Of a stretch of DNA of 5,617 bases, positions 1 through 5,617 are shown in pieces. The stretch spans positions 1 to 5,617 of the forward strand of contig JAGCSS010000173.1 of NCBI GenBank assembly GCA_017964055.1, in the 5' to 3' direction. Within the stretch, counting starts at the first letter, position 1; every line of letters starts with the position of its first letter. The translations under genes and the position numbers were made by a program. The notes under the pieces are model-generated. The model did not search any database and was not told the DNA's origin. It saw only the letters and a program-made list of their open reading frames with translations. The stretch comes from Lachnospiraceae bacterium. Lineage in GTDB: Bacteria; Bacillota; Clostridia; Lachnospirales; Lachnospiraceae.

Positions 1-2189
1 AACAGGTCATAGCCGGATGTGAGGCAGGTGCCGACCTTTTCATAATCGAAACGATGACCGATCTGCTCGAGATGAAGGCCGCAGTGCTCGCCGTAAAGGA
101 GAATTCCGATCTGCCCGTCATCGCGACTCTTTCCTACGAAACCAACTGCAGGACGTTCCTCGGCGCTCATGCCGCTGCCGCCACCGTGACTCTTTGCGGT
201 CTCGGCGTAGACGCCGTCGGCGTTAACTGCTCGCTCGGCCCCGCAGACCTCTCCGATGTCGTTGCCGAGATCTGCCGCTACTCGGATGTACCCGTCATCG
301 TCCAGGCCAATGCAGGCCTGCCCGAGACCATTGACGGCAAATGCGTATATACCCTTACTCCCGCGGACTACGCAAAGGACCTGAACGCGATCATCACACG
401 CTGCAGGGACGAAGGCATGGACAAAGTCCAGATCATCGGCGGCTGCTGCGGTACAAACCCCGATTTTATCCGTGAGATCGTCCGCACGGTAACCGCGGCT
501 TCGGGCGAGACTCTTTCGGATACGTTCGCAGACCTGCTCAGCGGCGGTGCCTTCAGGGGCCCTCATTTCTGGAGCGATGAGCCCGAAGAACATCTTGCAG
601 CTCCCGAGGCCCTAACCTCACATGCCATGGTATGCTCGGCGCGTGAGCTCATAGACTATGACAATAAAACAGCGGTTGTCGGTGAACGTCTCAATCCTAC
701 CGGCAAAAAGAAGATCTCAGCCGCGCTGCGCGCGCAGGATTTCGACCTGCTGCTGGCTGAGGGCATCCGCGAATACGAATGCGGCGCGCAGATCCTCGAT
801 GTTAACGCCGGGCTTCCCGATATCGATGAATCCGGCGTCCTGGTCCGTCTGATCACGGAGCTGCAGGGCGCATGTCCGCTGCCGCTGCAGATAGATACTT
901 CCGATACGGCAGCGCTCGAAGCCGCGGTCAGACATTACAGCGGCAAACCTATCATTAACTCCGTAAACGGCAAAGAGGAGAATATGAAGGCAGTCCTGCC
1001 CATTGCCGCCAAATACGGCGCGGCGCTGATCTGCCTGACCCTCGATGAGGGCGGTATCCCCGAAAAGGCCGAGGACAGGATAGTGATCGCGGAGAAGATC
1101 ATGAAACGCGCCGCCGAATACGGCATCCCGAAGAAGAACCTGATCATAGACGGTCTGGTCATGACGGTATCCACCAATCAGAAAGAGGCCCGCGAGACTC
1201 TTAAGACCGTCGGCCTGGCCCGTGCGAAGCTCGGGCTCCACACCTGCCTCGGAGTCAGCAATATCAGCTTCGGCCTGCCCGAGCGCGAGGTCCTGAATTC
1301 CGTATTCCTCGCCGAGGCATTTACCTGCGGGCTTAATCTTCCGATCATCGATCCTACCAAGGACCGCTATATGCAGACCGTGCACGCGCACAGAGTCCTC
1401 AGCATGGAGGATGAAGGCTCGGTTGCTTACATAACATACGCGCAGGCCCATCCGACCGTCTCACAGGCGGCTCCCGCAGGCTCCGCACAGGGCGCTTCGG
1501 GGAGGCTCATCGGCGCGCTCGGAGGAGATGCCGCTGCAGGCAGCTCTTCATCCGCATCCGGCGGAGGGACAAAAACCGTGGCCGATATAATCATTTCAGG
1601 CAATAAAGCGGCCATCGCCGAAAAAACAAAAGAGCTCCTGACCTCCATGACGGCGCTCGATATCATCAATAACGAATTCATCCCCGCTCTCGACCGCGTA
1701 GGCGAGCTGTACGAACAGGGCAAGATATTCCTGCCACAGCTGATGGGCGCTGCCGAAACCGCAAAACGCGGCTTTGACATCATCAAAGCCGGTCTTCCTT
1801 CCGACACCTCGTCCAAGCACATGCAGATCGTGCTGGCCACGGTAAAGGGCGATATCCACGACATCGGCAAAAATATAGTTAAAATGCTGCTGGAAAACTA
1901 CGGTTACGAGGTGATAGATCTGGGCAAGGATGTAGAGCCCGACATGATCATCAAAACCGTAAAAGAGCATAATATCAGGCTCGTCGGACTCTCAGCACTG
2001 ATGACGACCACGGTCCACAATATGGAGGAAACGATCTCCCTGCTGCACGAAAGCTGCCCCGGATGCAAAATAATGGTCGGAGGCGCCGTGCTCACCGCCG
2101 ACCTCGCCCAAAAGATCGGAGCGGACTACTACTCCAAGGATGCGGCCGGTTCTGCCAAAATAGCCGCAGAGGTCGAAGCCGAACTGTGA
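1..2189 (+). CDS. metH: Cobalamin-dependent methionine synthase, short form (5' end outside the window)
   Basis: Transfers a methyl group from methyl-tetrahydrofolate through cobalamin to homocysteine, making methionine in the cytosol. The frame is open from base 3 with no start, and the residues before the ATG at 54 already belong to the barrel (ADLFIIETMTD), so that ATG is internal. Numbering from it: the homocysteine domain carries the zinc cysteines C59 (GVNCSLGP) and C131/C132 (GGCCGT); the pterin barrel begins near 208 (VGERLNPTG) and includes ILDVNAG, LQIDTSD and NSVNGKEE; residues 470-505 are an Ala/Gly/Ser-rich linker; the helical cobalamin cap spans about 509-580; and the B12 fold has GDIHDIG with the axial-ligand histidine H602, then SAL and VGGA. 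The protein stops right after the B12 fold, so the AdoMet reactivation domain of E. coli MetH is absent, as in Thermotoga and many clostridial enzymes. There are 728 residues in the window; I estimate roughly 50-100 are missing upstream. All visible catalytic motifs are intact. Confidence 0.96.
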   Translation, partial: QVIAGCEAGADLFIIETMTDLLEMKAAVLAVKENSDLPVIATLSYETNCRTFLGAHAAAATVTLCGLGVDAVGVNCSLGPADLSDVVAEICRYSDVPVIVQANAGLPETIDGKCVYTLTPADYAKDLNAIITRCRDEGMDKVQIIGGCCGTNPDFIREIVRTVTAASGETLSDTFADLLSGGAFRGPHFWSDEPEEHLAAPEALTSHAMVCSARELIDYDNKTAVVGERLNPTGKKKISAALRAQDFDLLLAEGIREYECGAQILDVNAGLPDIDESGVLVRLITELQGACPLPLQIDTSDTAALEAAVRHYSGKPIINSVNGKEENMKAVLPIAAKYGAALICLTLDEGGIPEKAEDRIVIAEKIMKRAAEYGIPKKNLIIDGLVMTVSTNQKEARETLKTVGLARAKLGLHTCLGVSNISFGLPEREVLNSVFLAEAFTCGLNLPIIDPTKDRYMQTVHAHRVLSMEDEGSVAYITYAQAHPTVSQAAPAGSAQGASGRLIGALGGDAAAGSSSSASGGGTKTVADIIISGNKAAIAEKTKELLTSMTALDIINNEFIPALDRVGELYEQGKIFLPQLMGAAETAKRGFDIIKAGLPSDTSSKHMQIVLATVKGDIHDIGKNIVKMLLENYGYEVIDLGKDVEPDMIIKTVKEHNIRLVGLSALMTTTVHNMEETISLLHESCPGCKIMVGGAVLTADLAQKIGADYYSKDAAGSAKIAAEVEAEL

Positions 2190-2203
2190 TCAATGAGAAC
2201 TGA

Positions 2204-2236
2204 AAAAGAGAACCGCCTCACAGGCAGTTCTCTTTT
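2204..2236. terminator. Probable bidirectional intrinsic terminator between convergent genes
   Basis: A 10-bp perfect stem (AAAAGAGAAC at 2204-2213 with GTTCTCTTTT at 2227-2236) continues, after one C-A mismatch, into GCC/GGC closing a 5-base TCACA loop. On the + strand it lies 15 bases after the metH stop and leads into a T-rich run (TCTTTTATTTTATTTC). On the - strand it starts three bases past the stop of the convergent gene, and its distal arm gives a TCTTTTT run, so it can end transcription from both sides. The hairpin is directly visible; two-way function is inferred. Confidence 0.85.
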
Positions 2237-2239
2237 ATT

Positions 2240-3991
2240 TTATTTCTTATCGCGCTTAAGCAGGGCATATATGGCTCCTGCCACCGTCAGCGCACCAGCC
2301 GCGATGCCGAGCGCTTTTTTCGTATCGGAATTCTTTTTCGCGGCAAGCTTGGTATTGATGTAGGTCTGAGTGGCCTCACGCCGCTTTTCAGCGGGCGCTG
2401 CGGTCTTTGATACCGTGATCTGCGGAGCAGCGGGTCTTAACGAGACCGTACGGGTGGATACAGGCTCACGCTTAGTCTCGGGCTGAGGGGCGATCACAGG
2501 TCCGGGCCCGGTTACGGGCTCCGGTGCTGTCACAGCCGCAGGTTTGGCAGCCGTCTCAGGCTCCGGCTCATTCTCGTCCTCCTCGGCGTAAGCGCTGAGC
2601 TCTGATTCTCCGACGTTCTCGGCCTCTATGCTGACAGGCTCGGGCGCCGGCTCGGAATCCCCGGAATCTCCGTAGTCTTCTGCCGTCGGCAGGTCAAGCT
2701 CTATGTTACGGTTGTCCTCGGGACCGTCCGTATAAGGCTCTCCGTAGTCCTCCGCCGTCGGCAGATCGAGCTCTATGTTACTGTTGTCCTCAGGCTCGTC
2801 CGTGTACGACTCTCCGTAGTCCTCCGCCGCAGCAGGTGCGGCATCCCCTCTCCTGCCGTCATATACGAGCTCATAGCCGCTCTCTACCGCGATCGTGTCT
2901 ATGGCGCGGATCGTAAGTGTCATGATGTCGGCCTCGGGCTCACCCTCGCATACCGAGAGCACGAGCTGACCGTCGATGATCCTGATGCCGCTGCGCTGTT
3001 CTTCGGTCCGGGTATCCCTGACCATGATCTTTTCATATTCGGTGCCGGGGTTCGCGATCAGACGCGCGCCCTCGGATGTAAACGAGGCCATGACCTCATA
3101 GCCGCCGTTTTCCAGTTCAAAGTAATAATCGGATTTATCCGGACTGATCCTGCCCCATTTGTAGCCTGTAACGGGGTCGATCCTGAGCATCGGATCCTCT
3201 AAGGTTCCGTGTGTCGCGTTCTCGGTATTGCTGCTGCGTCTGTCGAGCACATAGCAGGCCTCGCCCGCAAATGCTCCGGTGATCGGTGTATACGCATTGG
3301 CCGCGCAGGAATCGAGCTCGGGCTCCTCTATTGCCTGCATGACTACCAGATCGAAATCACGGTATGACGAATGCCCCTCGGTAAATATTCGGAGCTTATA
3401 GCCCGTGAACAGATTATCTCCGATCAGCAGCTCCGCGGAATTACCGCGCGACTTACCGCCGATCTCGATATCATAGCCTTCGGGCAGATTAAAAGTGACC
3501 ATATCCGCGGGAGTCTCAAGCCTTATGAGGAAACGCGAGCGCCTCTCGCTTATGTGTACGGTTCCGTTATTGCAGCTGACGGGCGATATCTTCATATCGG
3601 CATTGTACGGGATAACGGCAGTCCTCGAAGGCATCGCGATCGCGAGCTTCAGCCTGCAGCCGGGCTCGAACGGACCGCCCACCAGCGCGTAAAGGCTGTT
3701 CTCGTCTGCCGGAGCGGTGGCGTATTCATACTCTTCGCCGTTGATATATATGGTCGTCCTGATCGTTTCCTGCGAAGGGATGCGCAGTGCCAGCGTACCG
3801 TAATATTCCTTTTCAAAAAGGATCACAGTCCCGCCTCCGGGCAGCTCATCCTGCGCGATGCAGGCTTTATCAGACTCAAGACGCGAGGGCACATATCTGT
3901 CTATGATCACTACATCGCAGTCAAGATAAGAATAGCAGTCCTCAACAGTAGTCTCGCTCGAAGAAAACTTCAATGCTTTTCCGAAATCCAT
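2240..3991 (-). CDS. Unrecognised 583-residue protein: beta-rich modules, acidic repeats, Pro/Glu stalk, C-terminal membrane anchor
   Basis: I do not recognise the family. The start is the ATG at 3991 (MDFGKALKF), because GAGGAG lies 7 bases upstream; the longer frame from 4057 has no SD. Residues 1-220 are soluble and rich in predicted beta strands. Residues about 233-366 (YKWGRISPDKSDYYFELENGGYEV at 277-300) resemble malectin/galactose-binding-like modules in spacing and pattern, but this is a weak impression. Residues 389-442 hold two full and one partial copy of an acidic 24-residue repeat (AEDYGExYTDxPEDNxNIELDLPT). Residues 443-540 form a Pro/Glu/Ala-rich stalk that turns from acidic to basic. 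Residues 560-578 (LGIAAGALTVAGAIYALL) form one membrane helix followed by KRDKK. There is no N-terminal signal peptide and no LPXTG, so a cytosolic tail-anchored protein is the simplest reading. It follows the VTC/DUF4956 pair on the same strand but behind a terminator. Reality as a gene is secure from SD, length and terminator; function is unknown. Confidence 0.9.
   Translation of the reverse strand: MDFGKALKFSSSETTVEDCYSYLDCDVVIIDRYVPSRLESDKACIAQDELPGGGTVILFEKEYYGTLALRIPSQETIRTTIYINGEEYEYATAPADENSLYALVGGPFEPGCRLKLAIAMPSRTAVIPYNADMKISPVSCNNGTVHISERRSRFLIRLETPADMVTFNLPEGYDIEIGGKSRGNSAELLIGDNLFTGYKLRIFTEGHSSYRDFDLVVMQAIEEPELDSCAANAYTPITGAFAGEACYVLDRRSSNTENATHGTLEDPMLRIDPVTGYKWGRISPDKSDYYFELENGGYEVMASFTSEGARLIANPGTEYEKIMVRDTRTEEQRSGIRIIDGQLVLSVCEGEPEADIMTLTIRAIDTIAVESGYELVYDGRRGDAAPAAAEDYGESYTDEPEDNSNIELDLPTAEDYGEPYTDGPEDNRNIELDLPTAEDYGDSGDSEPAPEPVSIEAENVGESELSAYAEEDENEPEPETAAKPAAVTAPEPVTGPGPVIAPQPETKREPVSTRTVSLRPAAPQITVSKTAAPAEKRREATQTYINTKLAAKKNSDTKKALGIAAGALTVAGAIYALLKRDKK
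2667..2829 (-). repeat. 72-bp in-frame tandem repeat, two full copies plus a partial third
   Basis: Copies lie at 2667-2738 and 2739-2810, with a 19-base partial copy at 2811-2829. By hand comparison the two full copies differ at 11 of 72 positions (about 85% identity). The period is a multiple of three and encodes the 24-residue acidic repeat of the surrounding gene (residues 389-442), so copy number can change without a frameshift. Most differences are silent or conservative (N/S/R, E/G, S/P). Confidence 0.93.
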
Positions 3992-3998
3992 AGTCCTT

Positions 3999-4004
3999 CT
4001 CCTC
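3999..4004 (-). promoter_or_regulatory. Ribosome binding site that fixes the start of the 583-residue gene
   Basis: On the - strand the sequence reads GAGGAG, then seven bases, then ATG (3991-3989). This is good SD complementarity and spacing. The alternative in-frame ATGs at 4057 and 4054 have only an A-rich run before them, so the 22-residue extension they would add (Arg/His-rich, no hydrophobic core) is probably untranslated leader. Confidence 0.85.
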
Positions 4005-4066
4005 TTTAGATGCGGTATTACCCGGTAAACCCACGGATGGTGTCGCAAAGGCATCATCTTTTTATT

Positions 4067-4095
4067 ATTCTACAATAGAATTTCGCATTTTTAAA
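4067..4095 (-). promoter_or_regulatory. Putative sigma-A-type promoter for the 583-residue gene
   Basis: On the - strand TTTAAA (4095-4090) and TAGAAT (4072-4067) are separated by exactly 17 bases, matching the -35/-10 consensus at 4/6 and 5/6 positions. The site sits in the AT-rich part of the gap, just beyond the terminator of the upstream DUF4956 gene. Transcription would start near 4060, giving a leader of about 70 bases. AT-rich sequence yields such matches by chance, so this rests on position as much as on sequence. Confidence 0.45.
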
Positions 4096-4107
4096 GGGTT
4101 ATCGCGC

Positions 4108-4137
4108 AAAAAGAAATCCCCTCCGGATACGGAGGGG
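4108..4137 (-). terminator. Intrinsic terminator of the VTC/DUF4956 operon
   Basis: On the - strand an 8-bp perfect stem CCCCTCCG/CGGAGGGG (4118-4125 paired with 4130-4137) closes a four-base TATC loop and is followed by ATTTCTTTTT (4117-4108). It lies about 30 bases after the DUF4956 stop codon. The GC-rich stem and T-run are classical for factor-independent termination in the - direction. On the + strand no T-run follows, so it should act one way only. Confidence 0.88.
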
Positions 4138-4168
4138 ACATACGATCCATGTCGGTTTTTCTTACGGC

Positions 4169-4837
4169 TTACAGCTCGTCGCGCGCCGTCATCACTTTGC
4201 TCAGGACAATGTTGAGATTGCCGTTGCGGCATCTGAGCGCATCGAGGAATTCCTTTTCCTTTACGTCTTTTTTCATCGTCAGATCGTAATCTAGCTCGTA
4301 CAGACTGCCCATGTTCACTGTCTTAACCTTTACCAGTTCACATTTCTCGGTGAACGCGTCAAAAACGTCGTCAAACAGTCCCTCATAATCAAGATTCTCG
4401 GGTATGGTAACGCGAAGATGCTTGTCAGCGCCTTTCTCGCCGATACCGAGCCTGACCATTACTACGGTCACAACAACCACCGCGGCAAGCAGGACTCCCG
4501 CCACTGCAACGAATCCGAGCGCCATCGCGGTTCCTACCGCAGTCGCGAGGAAAATGCTCGTGATCTCACGGGAATTGCCGGGCTGGGAACGGAAACGGAT
4601 CAGCGAGAACGCGCCGAGAACCGCAATGCCGGCTCCGATATTTCCGTTTACGAGCATCAGTATGGTCTGAATGACTATCGGAAGGACAACAAGAGTAAGG
4701 AGCATGCTCTTTGAATACTGATTCTTGTAGCTGTGCGCCAATGCGATTATCGCGCCGAACACCAGCGATATCGCGGAACAAATGAGAAATTCGCTCGCGG
4801 TAACTCCCGCTGCGGATGAAATAATACTGTCAAACAT
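4169..4837 (-). CDS. DUF4956 integral membrane protein, partner of the VTC-domain enzyme
   Basis: 222 residues, a normal length for the family. The N-terminal part is strongly hydrophobic, with four to five helices at about 14-35, 45-64, 67-80 and 93-130 (the last stretch is long enough for two). The family signature GAFSLIRFRSQPGNSREI (75-92) is intact at the end of the third hydrophobic segment; its conserved basic, glycine and proline residues suggest a membrane-embedded charged element, which is inference. Residues 139-222 form a soluble, probably cytosolic alpha/beta domain (HLRVTIPENLDYEGLFDDVF and later LYELDYDLTMKK), with an ACT/ferredoxin-like look. The start at 4837 is fixed by AAGGAGG 8 bases upstream, which overlaps the stop of the preceding VTC gene, 13 bases away, so the two are almost certainly co-transcribed and translationally coupled. 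The biochemical function of DUF4956 is not known to me. Pairing with a VTC enzyme suggests a membrane platform, or a conduit for polyphosphate or ions, but that is inference. Confidence 0.93.
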   Translation of the reverse strand: MFDSIISSAAGVTASEFLICSAISLVFGAIIALAHSYKNQYSKSMLLTLVVLPIVIQTILMLVNGNIGAGIAVLGAFSLIRFRSQPGNSREITSIFLATAVGTAMALGFVAVAGVLLAAVVVVTVVMVRLGIGEKGADKHLRVTIPENLDYEGLFDDVFDAFTEKCELVKVKTVNMGSLYELDYDLTMKKDVKEKEFLDALRCRNGNLNIVLSKVMTARDEL

Positions 4838-4845
4838 AATGATTA

Positions 4846-4853
4846 CCTCCTTA
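4846..4853 (-). promoter_or_regulatory. Ribosome binding site fused to the stop codon of the upstream gene
   Basis: On the - strand TAAGGAGG (4853-4846) contains both the TAA stop of the VTC gene (4853-4851) and the full AAGGAGG SD of the DUF4956 gene. The spacer to the ATG at 4837 is 8 bases. A ribosome terminating on the first cistron sits on the SD of the second, an arrangement that favours coupled, matched synthesis of the two proteins. Confidence 0.9.
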
Positions 4854-5617
4854 TACTCCCGCCTTGTTCATATGACGTTCTTTCCTCGAACGTGCCGCGT
4901 CGATAGCGACCACGTCGTTTGCGGGATCGAAATACTTTTTATGGTTGTTTACCGCGCTCATAAAGAGCTCGGGATGATCTTTGTAATAGCTTCCGTACTT
5001 TGAAATGCTTACCGGGAAAAGCTGCATATCCGAGAGCAGCCTCGACATCCAGAACGGCATAGCTCCCGGGATCTTGATCTCCATGAGGGTCATATTCTCC
5101 GGGATAACGCTCTCTCCGACCGCGCCGTCCGTCAGTTTGAGCTGCTTGTATCTCGCCCTGATATTGCGGTCGAGCGTCAGCCTGAACTCAGGCTCCTGTA
5201 TGCCGGCGTAGGCCCTTCTGTCGTAAGCCAGATATACCGCAGGCTGTACGGGATTGGTCTTTAGAAACCAGTCGAGCTCCCTGATGATCTGGGAATCCTT
5301 CTGCGGATGAATGCCTCTGTAAAGATAATCCTCCGCCTCAGCGAGCGACATCTCCGCTCTTCTTTTATAGACCACTCCGTCATACTTCTTTTTTATCTCG
5401 ACGAAAGCATCGTGCTCACCGTCCTTGGGTATCCCGTAGGTGCGGAGCCTGAGCTTTTCCTTGTAGACCGGCTTCTCTATCGAATTCCTGATAAGGTCAA
5501 AATCGGGCGTGTCAAAATATATATTGCAGATATTGCTCTCACCGTACTGGTCGAGCTTCATCCTGCCTTCTATCTTTTTGAGGAACCGTTCTTCCTGTTC
5601 CCGTGTCAGCAGGTATT
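4851..5617 (-). CDS. VTC-domain polyphosphate-polymerase-like protein (5' end outside the window)
   Basis: Belongs to the VTC family (CYTH/triphosphate-tunnel fold; yeast Vtc4 makes polyphosphate from ATP). The frame is open to the right edge; residues before the ATG at 5561 (YLLTREQEERFLKKIEGR) are the family's usual N-terminal strand and helix, so that ATG is internal and probably only a short N-terminus is missing. Numbered from it, the tunnel-type basic and acidic residues are present: KEKLRLR (R38, R40), FVEIKKKYDGVVYKRR (53-68; E55, K57, K58, R67, R68), YDRRAY (R115, R116), FRLTLDRNIRAR (R127), LMEIKIPG (E161, K163) and SISKYGSYY (K188). No membrane segment or SPX domain is seen; the C-terminus ends in a basic tail (RSRKERHMNKAGV). 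It is coupled to the DUF4956 gene, which would supply membrane attachment. Intact motifs argue for an active triphosphate-dependent enzyme; polyphosphate synthesis itself is inferred from the family. Confidence 0.93.
   Translation of the reverse strand, partial: YLLTREQEERFLKKIEGRMKLDQYGESNICNIYFDTPDFDLIRNSIEKPVYKEKLRLRTYGIPKDGEHDAFVEIKKKYDGVVYKRRAEMSLAEAEDYLYRGIHPQKDSQIIRELDWFLKTNPVQPAVYLAYDRRAYAGIQEPEFRLTLDRNIRARYKQLKLTDGAVGESVIPENMTLMEIKIPGAMPFWMSRLLSDMQLFPVSISKYGSYYKDHPELFMSAVNNHKKYFDPANDVVAIDAARSRKERHMNKAGV

Noticed and set aside
717..1451. Long antisense open frame (244 codons) opposite metH
   Set aside because: It lies wholly within the intact, motif-rich metH frame. Long antisense frames are common opposite GC-biased codon use, and the predicted peptide shows no recognisable domain.
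1427..1970. Overlapping - strand frames of 147 and 124 codons opposite the cobalamin part of metH
   Set aside because: They overlap each other and the conserved DxHxxG region of metH. Their composition is that of reverse-read metH codons.
2300..2345. C-terminal sortase anchor on the 583-residue protein
   Set aside because: Helix plus basic tail fits, but there is no LPXTG-type motif before it (only NSDTKK) and no N-terminal signal peptide for export.
3371..4009. 212-codon + strand frame opposite the unrecognised 583-residue gene
   Set aside because: It has no convincing SD. The opposite frame has an SD, full length, a terminator and a coherent domain layout, so this one is a shadow.
3989..4057. 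N-terminal extension of the unknown gene starting at 4057
   Set aside because: No ribosome binding site precedes it, it would start almost at the predicted transcription start, and its 22 residues contain no hydrophobic signal. The ATG at 3991 has a proper SD.
3992..4110. Riboswitch or other structured leader RNA upstream of the unknown gene
   Set aside because: The leader is short and AT-rich apart from the operon terminator. I found no conserved riboswitch core and no second antiterminator-type hairpin.

Overview
The window holds four protein genes, two of them cut by the window edges. It looks like chromosomal DNA of a Clostridia-type member of the Bacillota (Firmicutes), probably a gut or rumen Lachnospiraceae/Oscillospiraceae relative. 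The reasons are strong AGGAGG-type ribosome binding sites, short hairpin-plus-T-run terminators, a short cobalamin-dependent methionine synthase without the C-terminal reactivation domain, and a VTC-domain gene followed directly by a DUF4956 gene. The genus assignment is inference; no rRNA or tRNA is present to confirm it.

Layout. The left 2.2 kb (+ strand) is the 3' part of metH, covering most of the homocysteine-methyltransferase barrel, the pterin (methyl-folate) barrel, a flexible Ala/Gly/Ser linker and the cobalamin module. It ends at a hairpin terminator that also faces the stop of the convergent gene on the other strand. From there to the right edge everything is on the - strand. Read in transcription order (right to left) these are a VTC-domain polyphosphate-polymerase-like protein (5' end outside the window), a DUF4956 membrane protein whose SD is fused to the VTC stop codon, an intrinsic terminator and a probable new promoter, and then a 583-residue protein I do not recognise.

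How the genes fit together. VTC plus DUF4956 is a tightly coupled pair: a soluble CYTH/TTM-type triphosphate-tunnel enzyme and an integral membrane partner with a cytosolic C-terminal domain. This parallels eukaryotic VTC complexes, where the catalytic domain is tied to a membrane subunit. The 583-residue protein is same-strand and next in line but has its own terminator/promoter boundary. It has beta-rich N-terminal modules, an imperfect 24-residue acidic repeat, a Pro/Glu/Ala-rich stalk and one C-terminal membrane helix, with no signal peptide. It is the least explained item here and the best candidate for something undescribed. metH is functionally unrelated and only converges on this locus.

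No CRISPR array, insertion sequence, tRNA, rRNA or recognised riboswitch was seen. The longest stretch without a gene is 177 bases (3992-4168), and it is accounted for by a terminator and a putative promoter.
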